In this document: positions 53,620 through 61,430 of the stretch, piece by piece
Position numbering within the stretch: the stretch's first letter is position 1
How the letters are laid out: the number at the start of each line of letters is the position of its first letter
Assembly: GCA_964368305.1 (NCBI GenBank)
Contig: CAYJAB010000001.1
Span: 62,001 to 126,000, forward strand
Source: CAYJAB01 sp964368305
Lineage (GTDB): Bacteria > Bacillota_I > Bacilli_A > Erysipelotrichales > Erysipelotrichaceae
Direction: 5' to 3'
Length of the DNA: 64,000 nt
Translations under genes and position numbers: made by a program
Notes under the pieces: generated by a model
Database searches by the model: none
What the model was told of the DNA's origin: nothing
The model's input: only the letters and a program-made list of their open reading frames with translations

Positions 53620-55909
53620 AGTATAAATCATAATAAGGATAATACTCATCGTCATTTAATGAGAAGAAATCATATAATGCATCATCAAAATAATTATAAG
53701 ATTCAACTGTATTATTTAATGAGAAGAAATCATATAATGCATCATCAAAATAATTATAAGATTCAACTGTATTATTTTTAATAATCTCTGTTACTGTATC
53801 AAAATACAATGGATTAATAATATAACTTTCAGGTGCATACTCTACAGGATCTTCATTTAACTGAACAACATAAGTCTGTGTATCACTTACTCCTTTTGGA
53901 ATTAAATAAGGTGTAATCAGATCAACTTGTTCAGGAGACAACAGAGTGCTATCAATCGGACCATCTAAGCCCAATCCTCCAATATAAGGTGTATAGAATG
54001 AATGGTTATAAGGATCTGCAGTATTTGGGTAAATAAGTAATCCATGGCCATTCGCTTTACTTTCAACTAACTCGATATTATTATCCTCTAAGAATGAGAG
54101 AGTATTTACATAACGACTGTCCAATGGGAATGTCGAGTCAAAATATAAATCTGTATAGGATGCAAAGTTATTAGAAATCCTAAATGTTGATTCTTCAAAT
54201 GTATTCGTATAGAAAAACTCAATGTATCCCAAATATTCATAGTTTGTGTCAAATGGACCATATGTATCTAAAGATAAGAAATCTTGTTTATAGACTTGAG
54301 TAAACTCTTCAATAAATGTATCATCCACATCAAGTAAATTTGAATTGTTTGGATTACCTAATGGACCATATATAAATGCTGATTGGATGTCGCGATGTGC
54401 TACATCTGATCTTAAAATATTGTGATATAGATGGTTAAACGTATTTGTAGTATATTCATACTTCGCAATCTCTTTTAACATAACAGTCGGAATAATGTAA
54501 CTGACTTCTTTAATCAAACTGTTTCCGTCGTAGTAGGAAAAGACAACATGTTCTACACTTGAAGGAGTGCTAAATTGTTCAAAAGATGCACTGCTATATT
54601 CAGTAAGATGTATCAAATCATAATGACGGTCAGCCTCATAGTCAACAAGCGCATAACTATCCAAAATAAGTTGATGAAACTCGGTGATTTGATGCATCGA
54701 AGCTAAATCGAATTCAACTTCAACATAACTTGAATAACTATTTTGTTTAGATGTGGTATATGTTTCAAATACATCATAAAATGAAAGCGTAGCACTTGTA
54801 GCATTTTTTGGGACAGTATAGAAATATCCAAAATAATTTGCCTGGTCTATTGAGAAAATTGCAATAAAAGCTAAACTTCCAATCACAAAATATTTTATAA
54901 GTGATGAAAATAAATAATCAAATGAGCGTTTCGCAATAGATGTCATTATCGCAAAGATGATCATTGAGATCAATAAAGGGATAAAATAAGTGTTGAGTGC
55001 AAATGGTTCAAAAGATGAATTGAATTGCACAAAAATCGTAAGGAATAATACATGGAAAACAACCGTTGTGATAACACTTACGATAGGAAAGAACACCTTA
55101 TTTGTAAACGGTTGTCCAGCTGTTTCTGTTTTCATACTCTTATAAATAAACATATTCGCAAAAGCGATGAAAATTACAATAGAATACCAATACAATGTAT
55201 AAGAAGAAAATGAATCCATTTCATACGAAGTGAAGAAGGATATAATCTGCCCTACAAAATCAGATAGTGGAGAGGATAATAAAATAACAGCACTCGATAC
55301 ATTTCCGCTAAATCCTAATATGAATGTACCTCCATAAAGTACGAAAACCAATAGCATAAGAAGTGGTAAAAATATAAGGATTAAACTATATAATACACCA
55401 TCAAATATTGTACCTGTATTCAATTGAGCAAATATATTTACGCTATAGATTACAAGAATAATTGGAACAAGTCTTGTGTATAATCTAAATACATCTGTAA
55501 AGATAGACACAGGTTGTGCAAACATCACAACATTTAAGGATGTACTTAAAATGGCACATGCAAAGAATGGTAAGAAAATTAAAATAACACCAGTCAAAAA
55601 TGTTGTAAGATAAAGTGAAATTCTACTAATTGGAAGTGCATGGAAAACATCCAACCCTTTTTTACTTTTTTGATACGCAAACATTAAATTACTTACAATA
55701 TATACAGAAAAAAGTAAAAGACATGCGTTAAATCCAATCCCAAATAAGAAAGCAATATCACTTGGCAATGAAATTCCTTCAGAAATGATTAATAAAAGAG
55801 GATTAGAAACAAAATATCCAATGAATAATAGCATTAAAAATCGCTTGTTTCGGTGCAGTAAAAAGCGCATATATTCGAATTCGGTTCTAAATTTAATCAA
55901 TTTTTGCAT
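53618..55909 (-). CDS. ABC-2 type permease of YtrA-type operon
   Basis: A 763-residue membrane protein: six N-terminal helices, a long extracytoplasmic segment (about 380-740, many Tyr/Asp/Asn) and no helix at the C-terminus. It resembles large ABC-2 permeases of YtrBC/BceB-like operons. The frame opens at 55936, but GGAGG sits before the ATG at 55909. The C-terminus carries a 20-residue exact tandem duplication (NNTVESYNYFDDALYDFFSL twice), encoded by a 60-bp repeat. Overlaps the ATPase gene by 17 bp. Substrate unknown; YtrA-type systems often respond to cell-wall antibiotics. Confidence 0.8.
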   Translation of the reverse strand: MQKLIKFRTEFEYMRFLLHRNKRFLMLLFIGYFVSNPLLLIISEGISLPSDIAFLFGIGFNACLLLFSVYIVSNLMFAYQKSKKGLDVFHALPISRISLYLTTFLTGVILIFLPFFACAILSTSLNVVMFAQPVSIFTDVFRLYTRLVPIILVIYSVNIFAQLNTGTIFDGVLYSLILIFLPLLMLLVFVLYGGTFILGFSGNVSSAVILLSSPLSDFVGQIISFFTSYEMDSFSSYTLYWYSIVIFIAFANMFIYKSMKTETAGQPFTNKVFFPIVSVITTVVFHVLFLTIFVQFNSSFEPFALNTYFIPLLISMIIFAIMTSIAKRSFDYLFSSLIKYFVIGSLAFIAIFSIDQANYFGYFYTVPKNATSATLSFYDVFETYTTSKQNSYSSYVEVEFDLASMHQITEFHQLILDSYALVDYEADRHYDLIHLTEYSSASFEQFSTPSSVEHVVFSYYDGNSLIKEVSYIIPTVMLKEIAKYEYTTNTFNHLYHNILRSDVAHRDIQSAFIYGPLGNPNNSNLLDVDDTFIEEFTQVYKQDFLSLDTYGPFDTNYEYLGYIEFFYTNTFEESTFRISNNFASYTDLYFDSTFPLDSRYVNTLSFLEDNNIELVESKANGHGLLIYPNTADPYNHSFYTPYIGGLGLDGPIDSTLLSPEQVDLITPYLIPKGVSDTQTYVVQLNEDPVEYAPESYIINPLYFDTVTEIIKNNTVESYNYFDDALYDFFSLNNTVESYNYFDDALYDFFSLNDDEYYPYYDLY
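53654..53777. repeat. Tandem 60-bp duplication in permease gene
   Basis: Bases 53654-53717 recur exactly at 53714-53777, a two-copy 60-bp tandem repeat with no mismatch in 64 bp, in frame. Confidence 0.97.
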
Positions 55910-56783
55910 ATCCGCTTTCCTCCATTTCATAAACAAAGACTTCTTCTAAACTAATTGGCAATGTATCTACAAGTACAGGAGAGAGTTGTTCAATAAACAC
56001 AGTTAATTCATCAACATCCCCTTTTACAACAAAGGTAATAATCTTCCCTCTTTTTTGAATATGGATTGGATGGATTGCATTAAAGACATCTATGTCCACA
56101 TCCTCACTAAATCCAACTTGGAATTTATGAATATCTTGTTTAATTGTATCAATGTCACCACATACTGTGATTTTTCCATCATTTAACATACAAATTGTAT
56201 CGCAAATATCTTCGAGCTCTCTTAAGTTATGAGATGAGATAATTACAGTAAAATCACGATTTAAAATTTCATCTGTTAAAATACGTTTTAACATTAATCG
56301 CATCACAGGGTCTAACCCATCAAATGCTTCATCTAAAAGTAAATAATCAGGAGATAAAGACAAAGCTAAAATCAAGGAAACTTGTCTTTTCATCCCTTTT
56401 GAGAACGTATGAATTTTCTCCTTCTCACTTACTTTAAAAGTCTTTAACAAAGTATGATACATATGATTATTGAAAGATGGATAAAATATTTGATAAAAAG
56501 TTTTCATAGATTCTAAAGTAGCGTGATTTAAATAATAAGGGTCATCACTTACAAATACAATTCTCTTTTTTACGTGGTCATTTTCAAACACGCTGATTCC
56601 ATCAATTAAGATTTCCCCTTCATCCGCATGGTATACACCACTAATTAAACGTAATAAAGTTGATTTACCTACCCCATTTGGTCCAACTAAACCACAAATT
56701 GTATTTTTTTCAATTGTCCAAGTTAAATCTTTAATCACGGACTTCGTCGAAATATTTTTCGATACGTGCATTATTTCAATCAT
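55893..56783 (-). CDS. ABC transporter ATP-binding protein
   Basis: A 296-residue ABC ATPase: Walker A GPNGVGKST (32-40), signature FSKGMKRQV, Walker B LLLDEAFDGLD, switch His SSHNLRE. C-terminal accessory domain. Overlaps the upstream gntR-like gene by 8 bp; partner of the large permease. SD AAGGAGGAG. Confidence 0.93.
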   Translation of the reverse strand: MIEIMHVSKNISTKSVIKDLTWTIEKNTICGLVGPNGVGKSTLLRLISGVYHADEGEILIDGISVFENDHVKKRIVFVSDDPYYLNHATLESMKTFYQIFYPSFNNHMYHTLLKTFKVSEKEKIHTFSKGMKRQVSLILALSLSPDYLLLDEAFDGLDPVMRLMLKRILTDEILNRDFTVIISSHNLRELEDICDTICMLNDGKITVCGDIDTIKQDIHKFQVGFSEDVDIDVFNAIHPIHIQKRGKIITFVVKGDVDELTVFIEQLSPVLVDTLPISLEEVFVYEMEESGYAKID

Positions 56784-57147
56784 ATGACTCCTCCTTAATC
56801 TCTTTTACTATTTCAATCACTTCCTCTTTAGTAATGCCTACTTTTAAAGAACTTGAAATTAACTGTCTAAGCTGTGTAAGTTTTTCTTGTTTTGTAACAA
56901 CAGATAACTTTTTAACATCACTTACAAATGAACCCACACTTTGAACGGAATAAATATACCCCAATGATTCCAGTTCATTGTATGCTTTTTGAACAGTATT
57001 AGGATTAATACCCAACTCTTTCGCCAATACCCTTACCGTTGGCAATTGTTGGTTGGATACAAAAAATCCCGCAAAAATATAATCAATGAACTGATCTCTT
57101 ATTTGCTCAAATATTTTACTTTTACTATTTGGGTTAAGTACGAACAT
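56776..57147 (-). CDS. GntR family regulator, YtrA subfamily
   Basis: A 123-residue short GntR protein: winged helix with QLPTVRVLAKELGINPNTVQKAYNELESLGYIYSVQSVGSFV and only a short tail, the YtrA type that precedes ABC operons. The repressor probably binds the two TGTATTA-N7-TAATACA sites upstream. SD AAAGGAGA. Confidence 0.93.
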   Translation of the reverse strand: MFVLNPNSKSKIFEQIRDQFIDYIFAGFFVSNQQLPTVRVLAKELGINPNTVQKAYNELESLGYIYSVQSVGSFVSDVKKLSVVTKQEKLTQLRQLISSSLKVGITKEEVIEIVKEIKEESYD

Positions 57148-57159
57148 AGTATCTCCTTT

Positions 57160-57182
57160 CTGTATTATTTATACTAATACAG
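57160..57182. promoter_or_regulatory. GntR/YtrA operator 1
   Basis: CTGTATTA-N7-TAATACAG, a perfect inverted repeat with a 7-bp centre, just upstream of the ATG of ytrA and overlapping the -10. Confidence 0.75.
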
Positions 57183-57207
57183 TAACGCTTAAGTAATGGT
57201 TTGTCAA
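57179..57207 (-). promoter_or_regulatory. Promoter of YtrA-type operon
   Basis: On the - strand TTGACA (57202-57207), 17-bp spacer, TACTGT (57179-57184). The -10 is weak. Confidence 0.5.
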
Positions 57208-57213
57208 CAAAAT

Positions 57214-57234
57214 TGTATTATTTAAAGTAATACA
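57214..57234. promoter_or_regulatory. GntR/YtrA operator 2
   Basis: TGTATTA-N7-TAATACA upstream of the -35; the same inverted repeat as operator 1, centre to centre 53 bp. Confidence 0.75.
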
Positions 57235-57242
57235 GAACATAA

Positions 57243-57274
57243 AAAAAGAATAACAAGAAACTTGTTATTCTTTT
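57243..57274 (-). terminator. Terminator after thiT
   Basis: AAAAGAATAACAAG-AAA-CTTGTTATTCTTTT with a T-run on the - strand. Confidence 0.8.
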
Positions 57275-57277
57275 CAA

Positions 57278-57784
57278 TTACTTGATAAGTGGTTTTAAAG
57301 ACTTATGCAACAATGGAACCAACACAAGTGTTAGGATCAAAGTAGGTACCATATAAGATAGTTGATACACGATCGAACCCCATAATGGAACTTCCCAAAC
57401 AACAACACCAGAAATTGTTGAACTTATAAAGCGAACAAAATTTGTTACAAAAATACCAGTGTAGAAAAATCCATAATTTTTAAATAAAGAAGCAAATCCG
57501 TAAACACTAAATGCAATTAAATAATCCAATGTGAATCCAAGTAAATCAGGTGTATACATCGGACCTGTCATAAATTGTAAAAATACAGATGCTACAGATA
57601 CTACAACCCCTTTTTTCCATCCTAAGTGATAACTTGCCATCAATAGTGCAATGACAGATACTCCAAGTGATCCACCTCTAGGCATTTGAAACATTGGTAG
57701 TGTATTGACAAATAAGTCTAACACATAAAATAATGCAATATAAAATGCCATGTAAACTAAAGTCTTAATCTCATTCTTTTTCAT
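57278..57784 (-). CDS. thiT: Thiamine ECF transporter S component ThiT
   Basis: A 168-residue membrane protein with six helices. MPRGGSLGVSVIALLMASYHLG and LDYLIAF match the ThiT family; the TPP riboswitch upstream supports thiamine as the substrate. Needs the shared ECF module (EcfA/A'/T), which is not in this window. SD GGAGGTG. Confidence 0.92.
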   Translation of the reverse strand: MKKNEIKTLVYMAFYIALFYVLDLFVNTLPMFQMPRGGSLGVSVIALLMASYHLGWKKGVVVSVASVFLQFMTGPMYTPDLLGFTLDYLIAFSVYGFASLFKNYGFFYTGIFVTNFVRFISSTISGVVVWEVPLWGSIVYQLSYMVPTLILTLVLVPLLHKSLKPLIK

Positions 57785-57789
57785 AAAAA

Positions 57790-57922
57790 AACACCTCCAG
57801 ATTGTGTGAGGCGTAGAAACAATAACCGATATTAAAGGTTAGACTCCCTACGCTAGTATGAACTAGATCAGGTCATGAGGGTTCGTATATTACATCTCAA
57901 CTAATTAAAGTTCCCCTGTCTT
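57790..57922 (-). promoter_or_regulatory. TPP riboswitch upstream of thiT
   Basis: On the - strand: ACAGGGGAAC (57913-57922), TGAGATG, GAACCCTCATGACCTGATC and CTAGCGTAGGGAG, the TPP aptamer core. The aptamer segment GCGTAG (57848-57853) is complementary to a downstream CTACGC (57811-57816), a plausible switch pairing; the SD GGAGGTG (57791-57797 region) lies in the expression platform. Confidence 0.92.
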
Positions 57923-57931
57923 GACAAAATG

Positions 57932-57960
57932 ATTATAGAGCATTGTGAATTAAAATACAA
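57932..57960 (-). promoter_or_regulatory. Promoter of thiT
   Basis: On the - strand TTGTAT (57955-57960), 17-bp spacer, TATAAT (57932-57937), 10 bases before the aptamer. Confidence 0.7.
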
Positions 57961-57963
57961 TAT

Positions 57964-57995
57964 AAAAAGCAACTAAATATTATTTAGTTGCTTTT
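57964..57995 (-). terminator. Terminator after DUF349 gene
   Basis: AAAAGCAACTAAATA-TTA-TTTAGTTGCTTTT hairpin, near the stop codon. Confidence 0.75.
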
Positions 57996-57998
57996 ATG

Positions 57999-59099
57999 TT
58001 AGTCCATTGCTTTTAAGTCTTCTTCAATCTCTGCAATATATTCTAATCTTTCTTGAATATCTTCTTCCATATCTCTAACAGCTCTTTCTGCTAAAGTTCC
58101 AACAATGTCACGTTTGATTCTTTCAATCATACGTTTTTCTTGTTCGATTTTATTCAATAAGAAAGATTTTCTATCTTCTTTTCTTTGTAAATATTCCTCA
58201 GCTTTTCTTTCAGAATATGCTTTTAATCCAGCAAAATAAGTATCAGTTAAACTCTTAAATGATGTCCAACATTCATTTTCTTGAACTTTTCCTGCAAATC
58301 CTATTTTCTTAAATTCTTCAACAAGTTGTTTAACCATTGCTGTATTTTCTTTTGAATAATAATTTGCATTTACAATTTCTTGGATTTTCGCTAAAATCGC
58401 CGATTTTGCTTCATAATTTACTTGGTTTTCAGCTTCTACTTTTAAGTAGTATTCTTTTCTATTGTCATAGAATACTTGTCTTTCAGTATTAAATTTTTCC
58501 CAAAGTTGATCATCTACTTCTTTTGTAATGCTACGAGCTGATTTCCATAAGTTCATAATTTCATTTAAACGATCCGATGTTTTCTTAAACTCTGTAGAAT
58601 TTTTTAAAGAAATTACTTCTTCAATTAAAGCTTCTTTAAGCTCTCTTGCTTTTTCAGAAGCTTCTTTACGATCAGTAAAATATTGTTGTTTTTTATTAAA
58701 GAATGCTTGACGTGCATCATTAAATTTCTGCCATAAAGCATCATCTAAATCACGTCCTGCACTTTTTGCTTTTTTCCATTCTTCCATTAACTCATTAGAA
58801 ATCTTTGTAGCCTCATTAAAACTAGCATGTTCCATCAAAGCTTCTGCTTTTTTAACAAGCTCTTCCTTTGTAGAAGCATTTAAAGCAAGTTCTTCTTTTT
58901 GTTTAGAGAAAACATGGTTGATCATTTCATAGAATTGATCATTCATTTCTTCTTCATAAGCAGATTCCCAAGAATCAATACGACGCCATCTTCTTTGAAA
59001 TTCTTTCGCTTGATTAATTGTCATCGTTTCATACACTTCTTTAAGTTCTGCTAGAATACTCTCTCTTGTAACGTTTTGTGTTTCATCTGTAACTGTCAT
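57999..59099 (-). CDS. DUF349 repeat protein
   Basis: A 366-residue, highly charged alpha-helical protein with repeated DUF349 units: W-x4-FxxxRQxFFxxK/N occurs about three times (DALWQKFNDARQAFFNKK, DQLWEKFNTERQVFYDNR, ENECWTSFKSLTDTYFAGL). No membrane segment. DUF349 proteins have no settled function. The C-terminal 100 residues form a coiled coil. Weak SD (AGTAGGTAATG) before ATG. Confidence 0.88.
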   Translation of the reverse strand: MTVTDETQNVTRESILAELKEVYETMTINQAKEFQRRWRRIDSWESAYEEEMNDQFYEMINHVFSKQKEELALNASTKEELVKKAEALMEHASFNEATKISNELMEEWKKAKSAGRDLDDALWQKFNDARQAFFNKKQQYFTDRKEASEKARELKEALIEEVISLKNSTEFKKTSDRLNEIMNLWKSARSITKEVDDQLWEKFNTERQVFYDNRKEYYLKVEAENQVNYEAKSAILAKIQEIVNANYYSKENTAMVKQLVEEFKKIGFAGKVQENECWTSFKSLTDTYFAGLKAYSERKAEEYLQRKEDRKSFLLNKIEQEKRMIERIKRDIVGTLAERAVRDMEEDIQERLEYIAEIEEDLKAMD

Positions 59100-59324
59100 A
59101 GTTCATTACCTACTTTCGTATATACTGATTAAATTTTACCATATATTTTAAAAATTGCATTAAGTAACGTTTAACTTATAAAAAATTTATAGTTATTTCT
59201 TTACTTGTGTCCTGTTGAGTTTAGGGATATACTGAAAAAAAACGCACTATAGAAGATAAAAATGCAAATTAAAGAGATCTATGAAAAATTTGATAAAATA
59301 GGATGATTATCATAAATAAAAGAT

Positions 59325-59352
59325 GTGTATGAAATAATCATACACATCTTTT
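59325..59352 (-). terminator. Terminator after first ArsR gene
   Basis: GATGTGTATGA/TCATACACATC hairpin with a T-run, at the stop of the ArsR gene. Confidence 0.75.
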
Positions 59353-59667
59353 CTATTTTGTACAAAATGTTACAGTGTGAGTTGGATGAGATTCATTTTC
59401 AAGTGATTGAAGGAAGCTATCTAACTTCTCTTTAGTTGATTGTGTCATTGAATAAAAAGTATATTTACCTTTTGTTTCATACACAACAAGACCACATTCA
59501 CATAATAATTTCATATGGTATGCAACCTTAGATTGTGCTAAGTTTAATTCTTCACCAATGTCACAAGCACAAATTTCTTTATTAGCCACAATATCTAAAA
59601 TGATAAGTCTTGTTTTATCACTCAGTGCTTTAAAAATATTAAGTCGGTTTTCTGTATAAATTTTCAT
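59353..59667 (-). CDS. ArsR/SmtB family repressor (1)
   Basis: A 104-residue winged-helix metalloregulator. The alpha-3 site EICACDIGEELNLAQSKVAYHMKLL carries a C-x-C metal-binding pair, like ELCVCDL of ArsR. Its own promoter and inverted repeat sit upstream. It is separated from the permease by 185 bp with a terminator, so it is probably an autonomous regulator. SD AGAGGAGA. Confidence 0.92.
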   Translation of the reverse strand: MKIYTENRLNIFKALSDKTRLIILDIVANKEICACDIGEELNLAQSKVAYHMKLLCECGLVVYETKGKYTFYSMTQSTKEKLDSFLQSLENESHPTHTVTFCTK

Positions 59668-59697
59668 AAATACTCTCCTCTATCATCAATTTACAAT

Positions 59698-59726
59698 ATT
59701 ATGGACTATGTCTTATTGCTTGTCAA
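59698..59726 (-). promoter_or_regulatory. Promoter of first ArsR gene
   Basis: On the - strand TTGACA (59721-59726), 17-bp spacer, CATAAT (59698-59703). Confidence 0.75.
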
Positions 59727-59729
59727 TAA
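59713..59729. promoter_or_regulatory. Candidate ArsR operator (1)
   Basis: TTATTG-CTTGT-CAATAA inverted repeat overlapping the -35. Confidence 0.5.
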
Positions 59730-59824
59730 AGATTATTATAAATAAAAAGAAATAAAAATACACAAATCAGACACTTGTGTATTTTCCAACAAAATGATTT
59801 TATGAATATAATATTAAATAAAGT

Positions 59825-59851
59825 AAAAAAGCACATACAATGTGCTTTTTA
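59825..59851 (-). terminator. Terminator after permease gene
   Basis: AAAAAGCACAT-ACA-ATGTGCTTTTT hairpin with T-run, at the permease stop. Confidence 0.8.
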
Positions 59852-59852
59852 A

Positions 59853-61010
59853 TTATCCTAGAAATAAATTAAATGCAAACCCTGTAATTGTCGCAACTGC
59901 GAAAATGCAAAGTAAGAATGTAATTACAAGTTGTTTTTTAAAGATAGAACCTAATAAAGAAACCTCAGGAATACTAGCACCTGCACCACCAATAATCAAT
60001 GCTACCATAGTGCCTAGTCCTACACCTTTCGCAACCAATACACTTGCGATAGGAATCATAGTCTCAGTTCTAATATACATAGGAATTCCTAAGACTGCAG
60101 CAAGTGGAACAGCTAAGAAGTTATTTGCACCAGCAAATTGTCCTAATAAATCTTCAGGGATAAATCCATAAATAAACGATCCAATACCTGCTCCAATTAA
60201 TAAAAATACAAACACCTTTTTAAATAATCCAACAGAGTCAATAAATGCATATTTTACTGCCATCCCTGTTTTTTCAATAAATGTTCCAGTAAAGTTTGAA
60301 TAACTGATTTCTTCAGCATCACAACAACTTTCTTCAGCTTTCGTATCGCAACATGATGTTGAAGAAGTCGATGTGTCACAACACGGTGTTAAAGAAATTG
60401 ATGGTGAAGGTGCACAACAGCTTGTTGTAACTGCAGGTTTTGGTGTGCAACACGTTTCCTCTTTTTTTGGGGCATCACAACAAGATGTTGTTTCTGATTT
60501 GTTTTTCACTTCATCAAGTTTAATATATTTATCAAATCCTTTTATATCTAATATGTAACCAACTACTACAGCAAAGATAAAGGCAACAGATGCATAAATT
60601 AAGGTAGGTGCAACTCCGAAGAATGTTAAGAATAAAACGATAATTGCTGGGTTTAAAATTGGAGATGTTAATAAAAATGACATCATACCAGCAAAGGGTG
60701 CTTTACTTTTTATTAAACCGACAAGCAGTGGAATCGTAGAGCATGAACAAAACGGAGTAACAGACCCTAAAAGCCCACCTAAAATACTATTTAGTAATTT
60801 TGATTTTGTCGTAAGAGCTTTTTGTATTTTATCTTTAGAGATATAAATTTGAAGTAGTGCAACAATAAAACTTATAATAATAAATAATAAAACAAGCTCT
60901 CCAAATAAAAATAAGAAGGTTCCAATAACATTAGATACCATAGGTTCTACTATTCCAATAGGTTCTAGTAAATTGAATACAATTTGAATAATTTGATCTT
61001 GAATAGACAT
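59853..61010 (-). CDS. Metal/metalloid permease (DUF318/ArsP/SO_0444 type) with Cys-pair loop
   Basis: A 385-residue permease with eight to nine helices. The family motif TPFCSCSTIPL (Cys88/Cys90) and AGMMSFLLTSPILNPAIIV match DUF318/ArsP-type proteins that export Cu/Zn, arsenic or organoarsenicals. The central cytoplasmic loop (about residues 177-230) contains six Cys-Cys pairs spaced 9-12 residues apart. A longer frame begins at 61076, but AAGGAG precedes the ATG at 61010. Cotranscribed with an ArsR gene. Exact metal not predictable. Confidence 0.88.
   Translation of the reverse strand: MSIQDQIIQIVFNLLEPIGIVEPMVSNVIGTFLFLFGELVLLFIIISFIVALLQIYISKDKIQKALTTKSKLLNSILGGLLGSVTPFCSCSTIPLLVGLIKSKAPFAGMMSFLLTSPILNPAIIVLFLTFFGVAPTLIYASVAFIFAVVVGYILDIKGFDKYIKLDEVKNKSETTSCCDAPKKEETCCTPKPAVTTSCCAPSPSISLTPCCDTSTSSTSCCDTKAEESCCDAEEISYSNFTGTFIEKTGMAVKYAFIDSVGLFKKVFVFLLIGAGIGSFIYGFIPEDLLGQFAGANNFLAVPLAAVLGIPMYIRTETMIPIASVLVAKGVGLGTMVALIIGGAGASIPEVSLLGSIFKKQLVITFLLCIFAVATITGFAFNLFLG
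60321..60482 (-). repeat. Cys-Cys repeat segment of the permease
   Basis: Six CC dipeptides (residues 177-178, 187-188, 198-199, 210-211, 220-221, 229-230), in low-complexity Ser/Thr/Pro context such as TSCCDAP and SCCDT. Confidence 0.9.
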
Positions 61011-61066
61011 AACATTTTCTCCTTTTAAAACTATATAACTAATTTTTACGAATTGTGTTTCAAAAA

Positions 61067-61089
61067 TATAACACACTAGGTGTGTTATA
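61067..61089. terminator. Hairpin between second ArsR gene and permease
   Basis: TATAACACAC-TAG-GTGTGTTATA perfect palindrome containing the ArsR stop, followed by TTTTTG on the - strand; weak terminator or a processing/operator site. Confidence 0.55.
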
Positions 61090-61360
61090 AATGATATTCT
61101 TTTAAAATATCTTCAGCTAATTTAAACTGTTCTTTCTCAAGATGGTAATACGTCCATTTTCCATCTTTTCGAGCACTGACAAGTCCTGCAGTTAATAAAA
61201 CTTTCATATGATGTGCAAGTGTAGATAATGGAATATCTAATTTATCACTTAGTTCACAATTGCACTCATCAGATTGTTTAAGTAGTGTAAGAATTTCTAA
61301 TCTGTGAGGATCGCTTAGTCCTTTAAAGATTAAATGTGTTTGTACAGTATTTATTGACAT
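61085..61360 (-). CDS. ArsR/SmtB family repressor (2)
   Basis: A 91-residue metalloregulator. ECNCELSDKLDIPLSTLAHHMKVL carries C-x-C at alpha 3. The longer frame from 61381 lacks an SD; GGGAG precedes the ATG at 61360. Upstream, a strong promoter and an inverted repeat fit autoregulation; the permease lies 74 bp downstream in the same operon. Confidence 0.9.
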   Translation of the reverse strand: MSINTVQTHLIFKGLSDPHRLEILTLLKQSDECNCELSDKLDIPLSTLAHHMKVLLTAGLVSARKDGKWTYYHLEKEQFKLAEDILKEYHL

Positions 61361-61379
61361 AAGCTCCCTTTCATAATTC

Positions 61380-61403
61380 ATAAAACTAATTTTATAGTTT
61401 TAT
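61380..61403. promoter_or_regulatory. ArsR operator (2)
   Basis: ATAAAACTA-N6-TAGTTTTAT, perfect inverted repeat over the start site of the arsR-permease operon. Confidence 0.75.
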
Positions 61404-61430
61404 TATAGTGACATCCAATTTAATTGTCAA
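61402..61430 (-). promoter_or_regulatory. Promoter of arsR-permease operon
   Basis: On the - strand TTGACA (61425-61430), 17-bp spacer, TATAAT (61402-61407); the -35 lies inside the end of the HAD gene. Confidence 0.85.
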
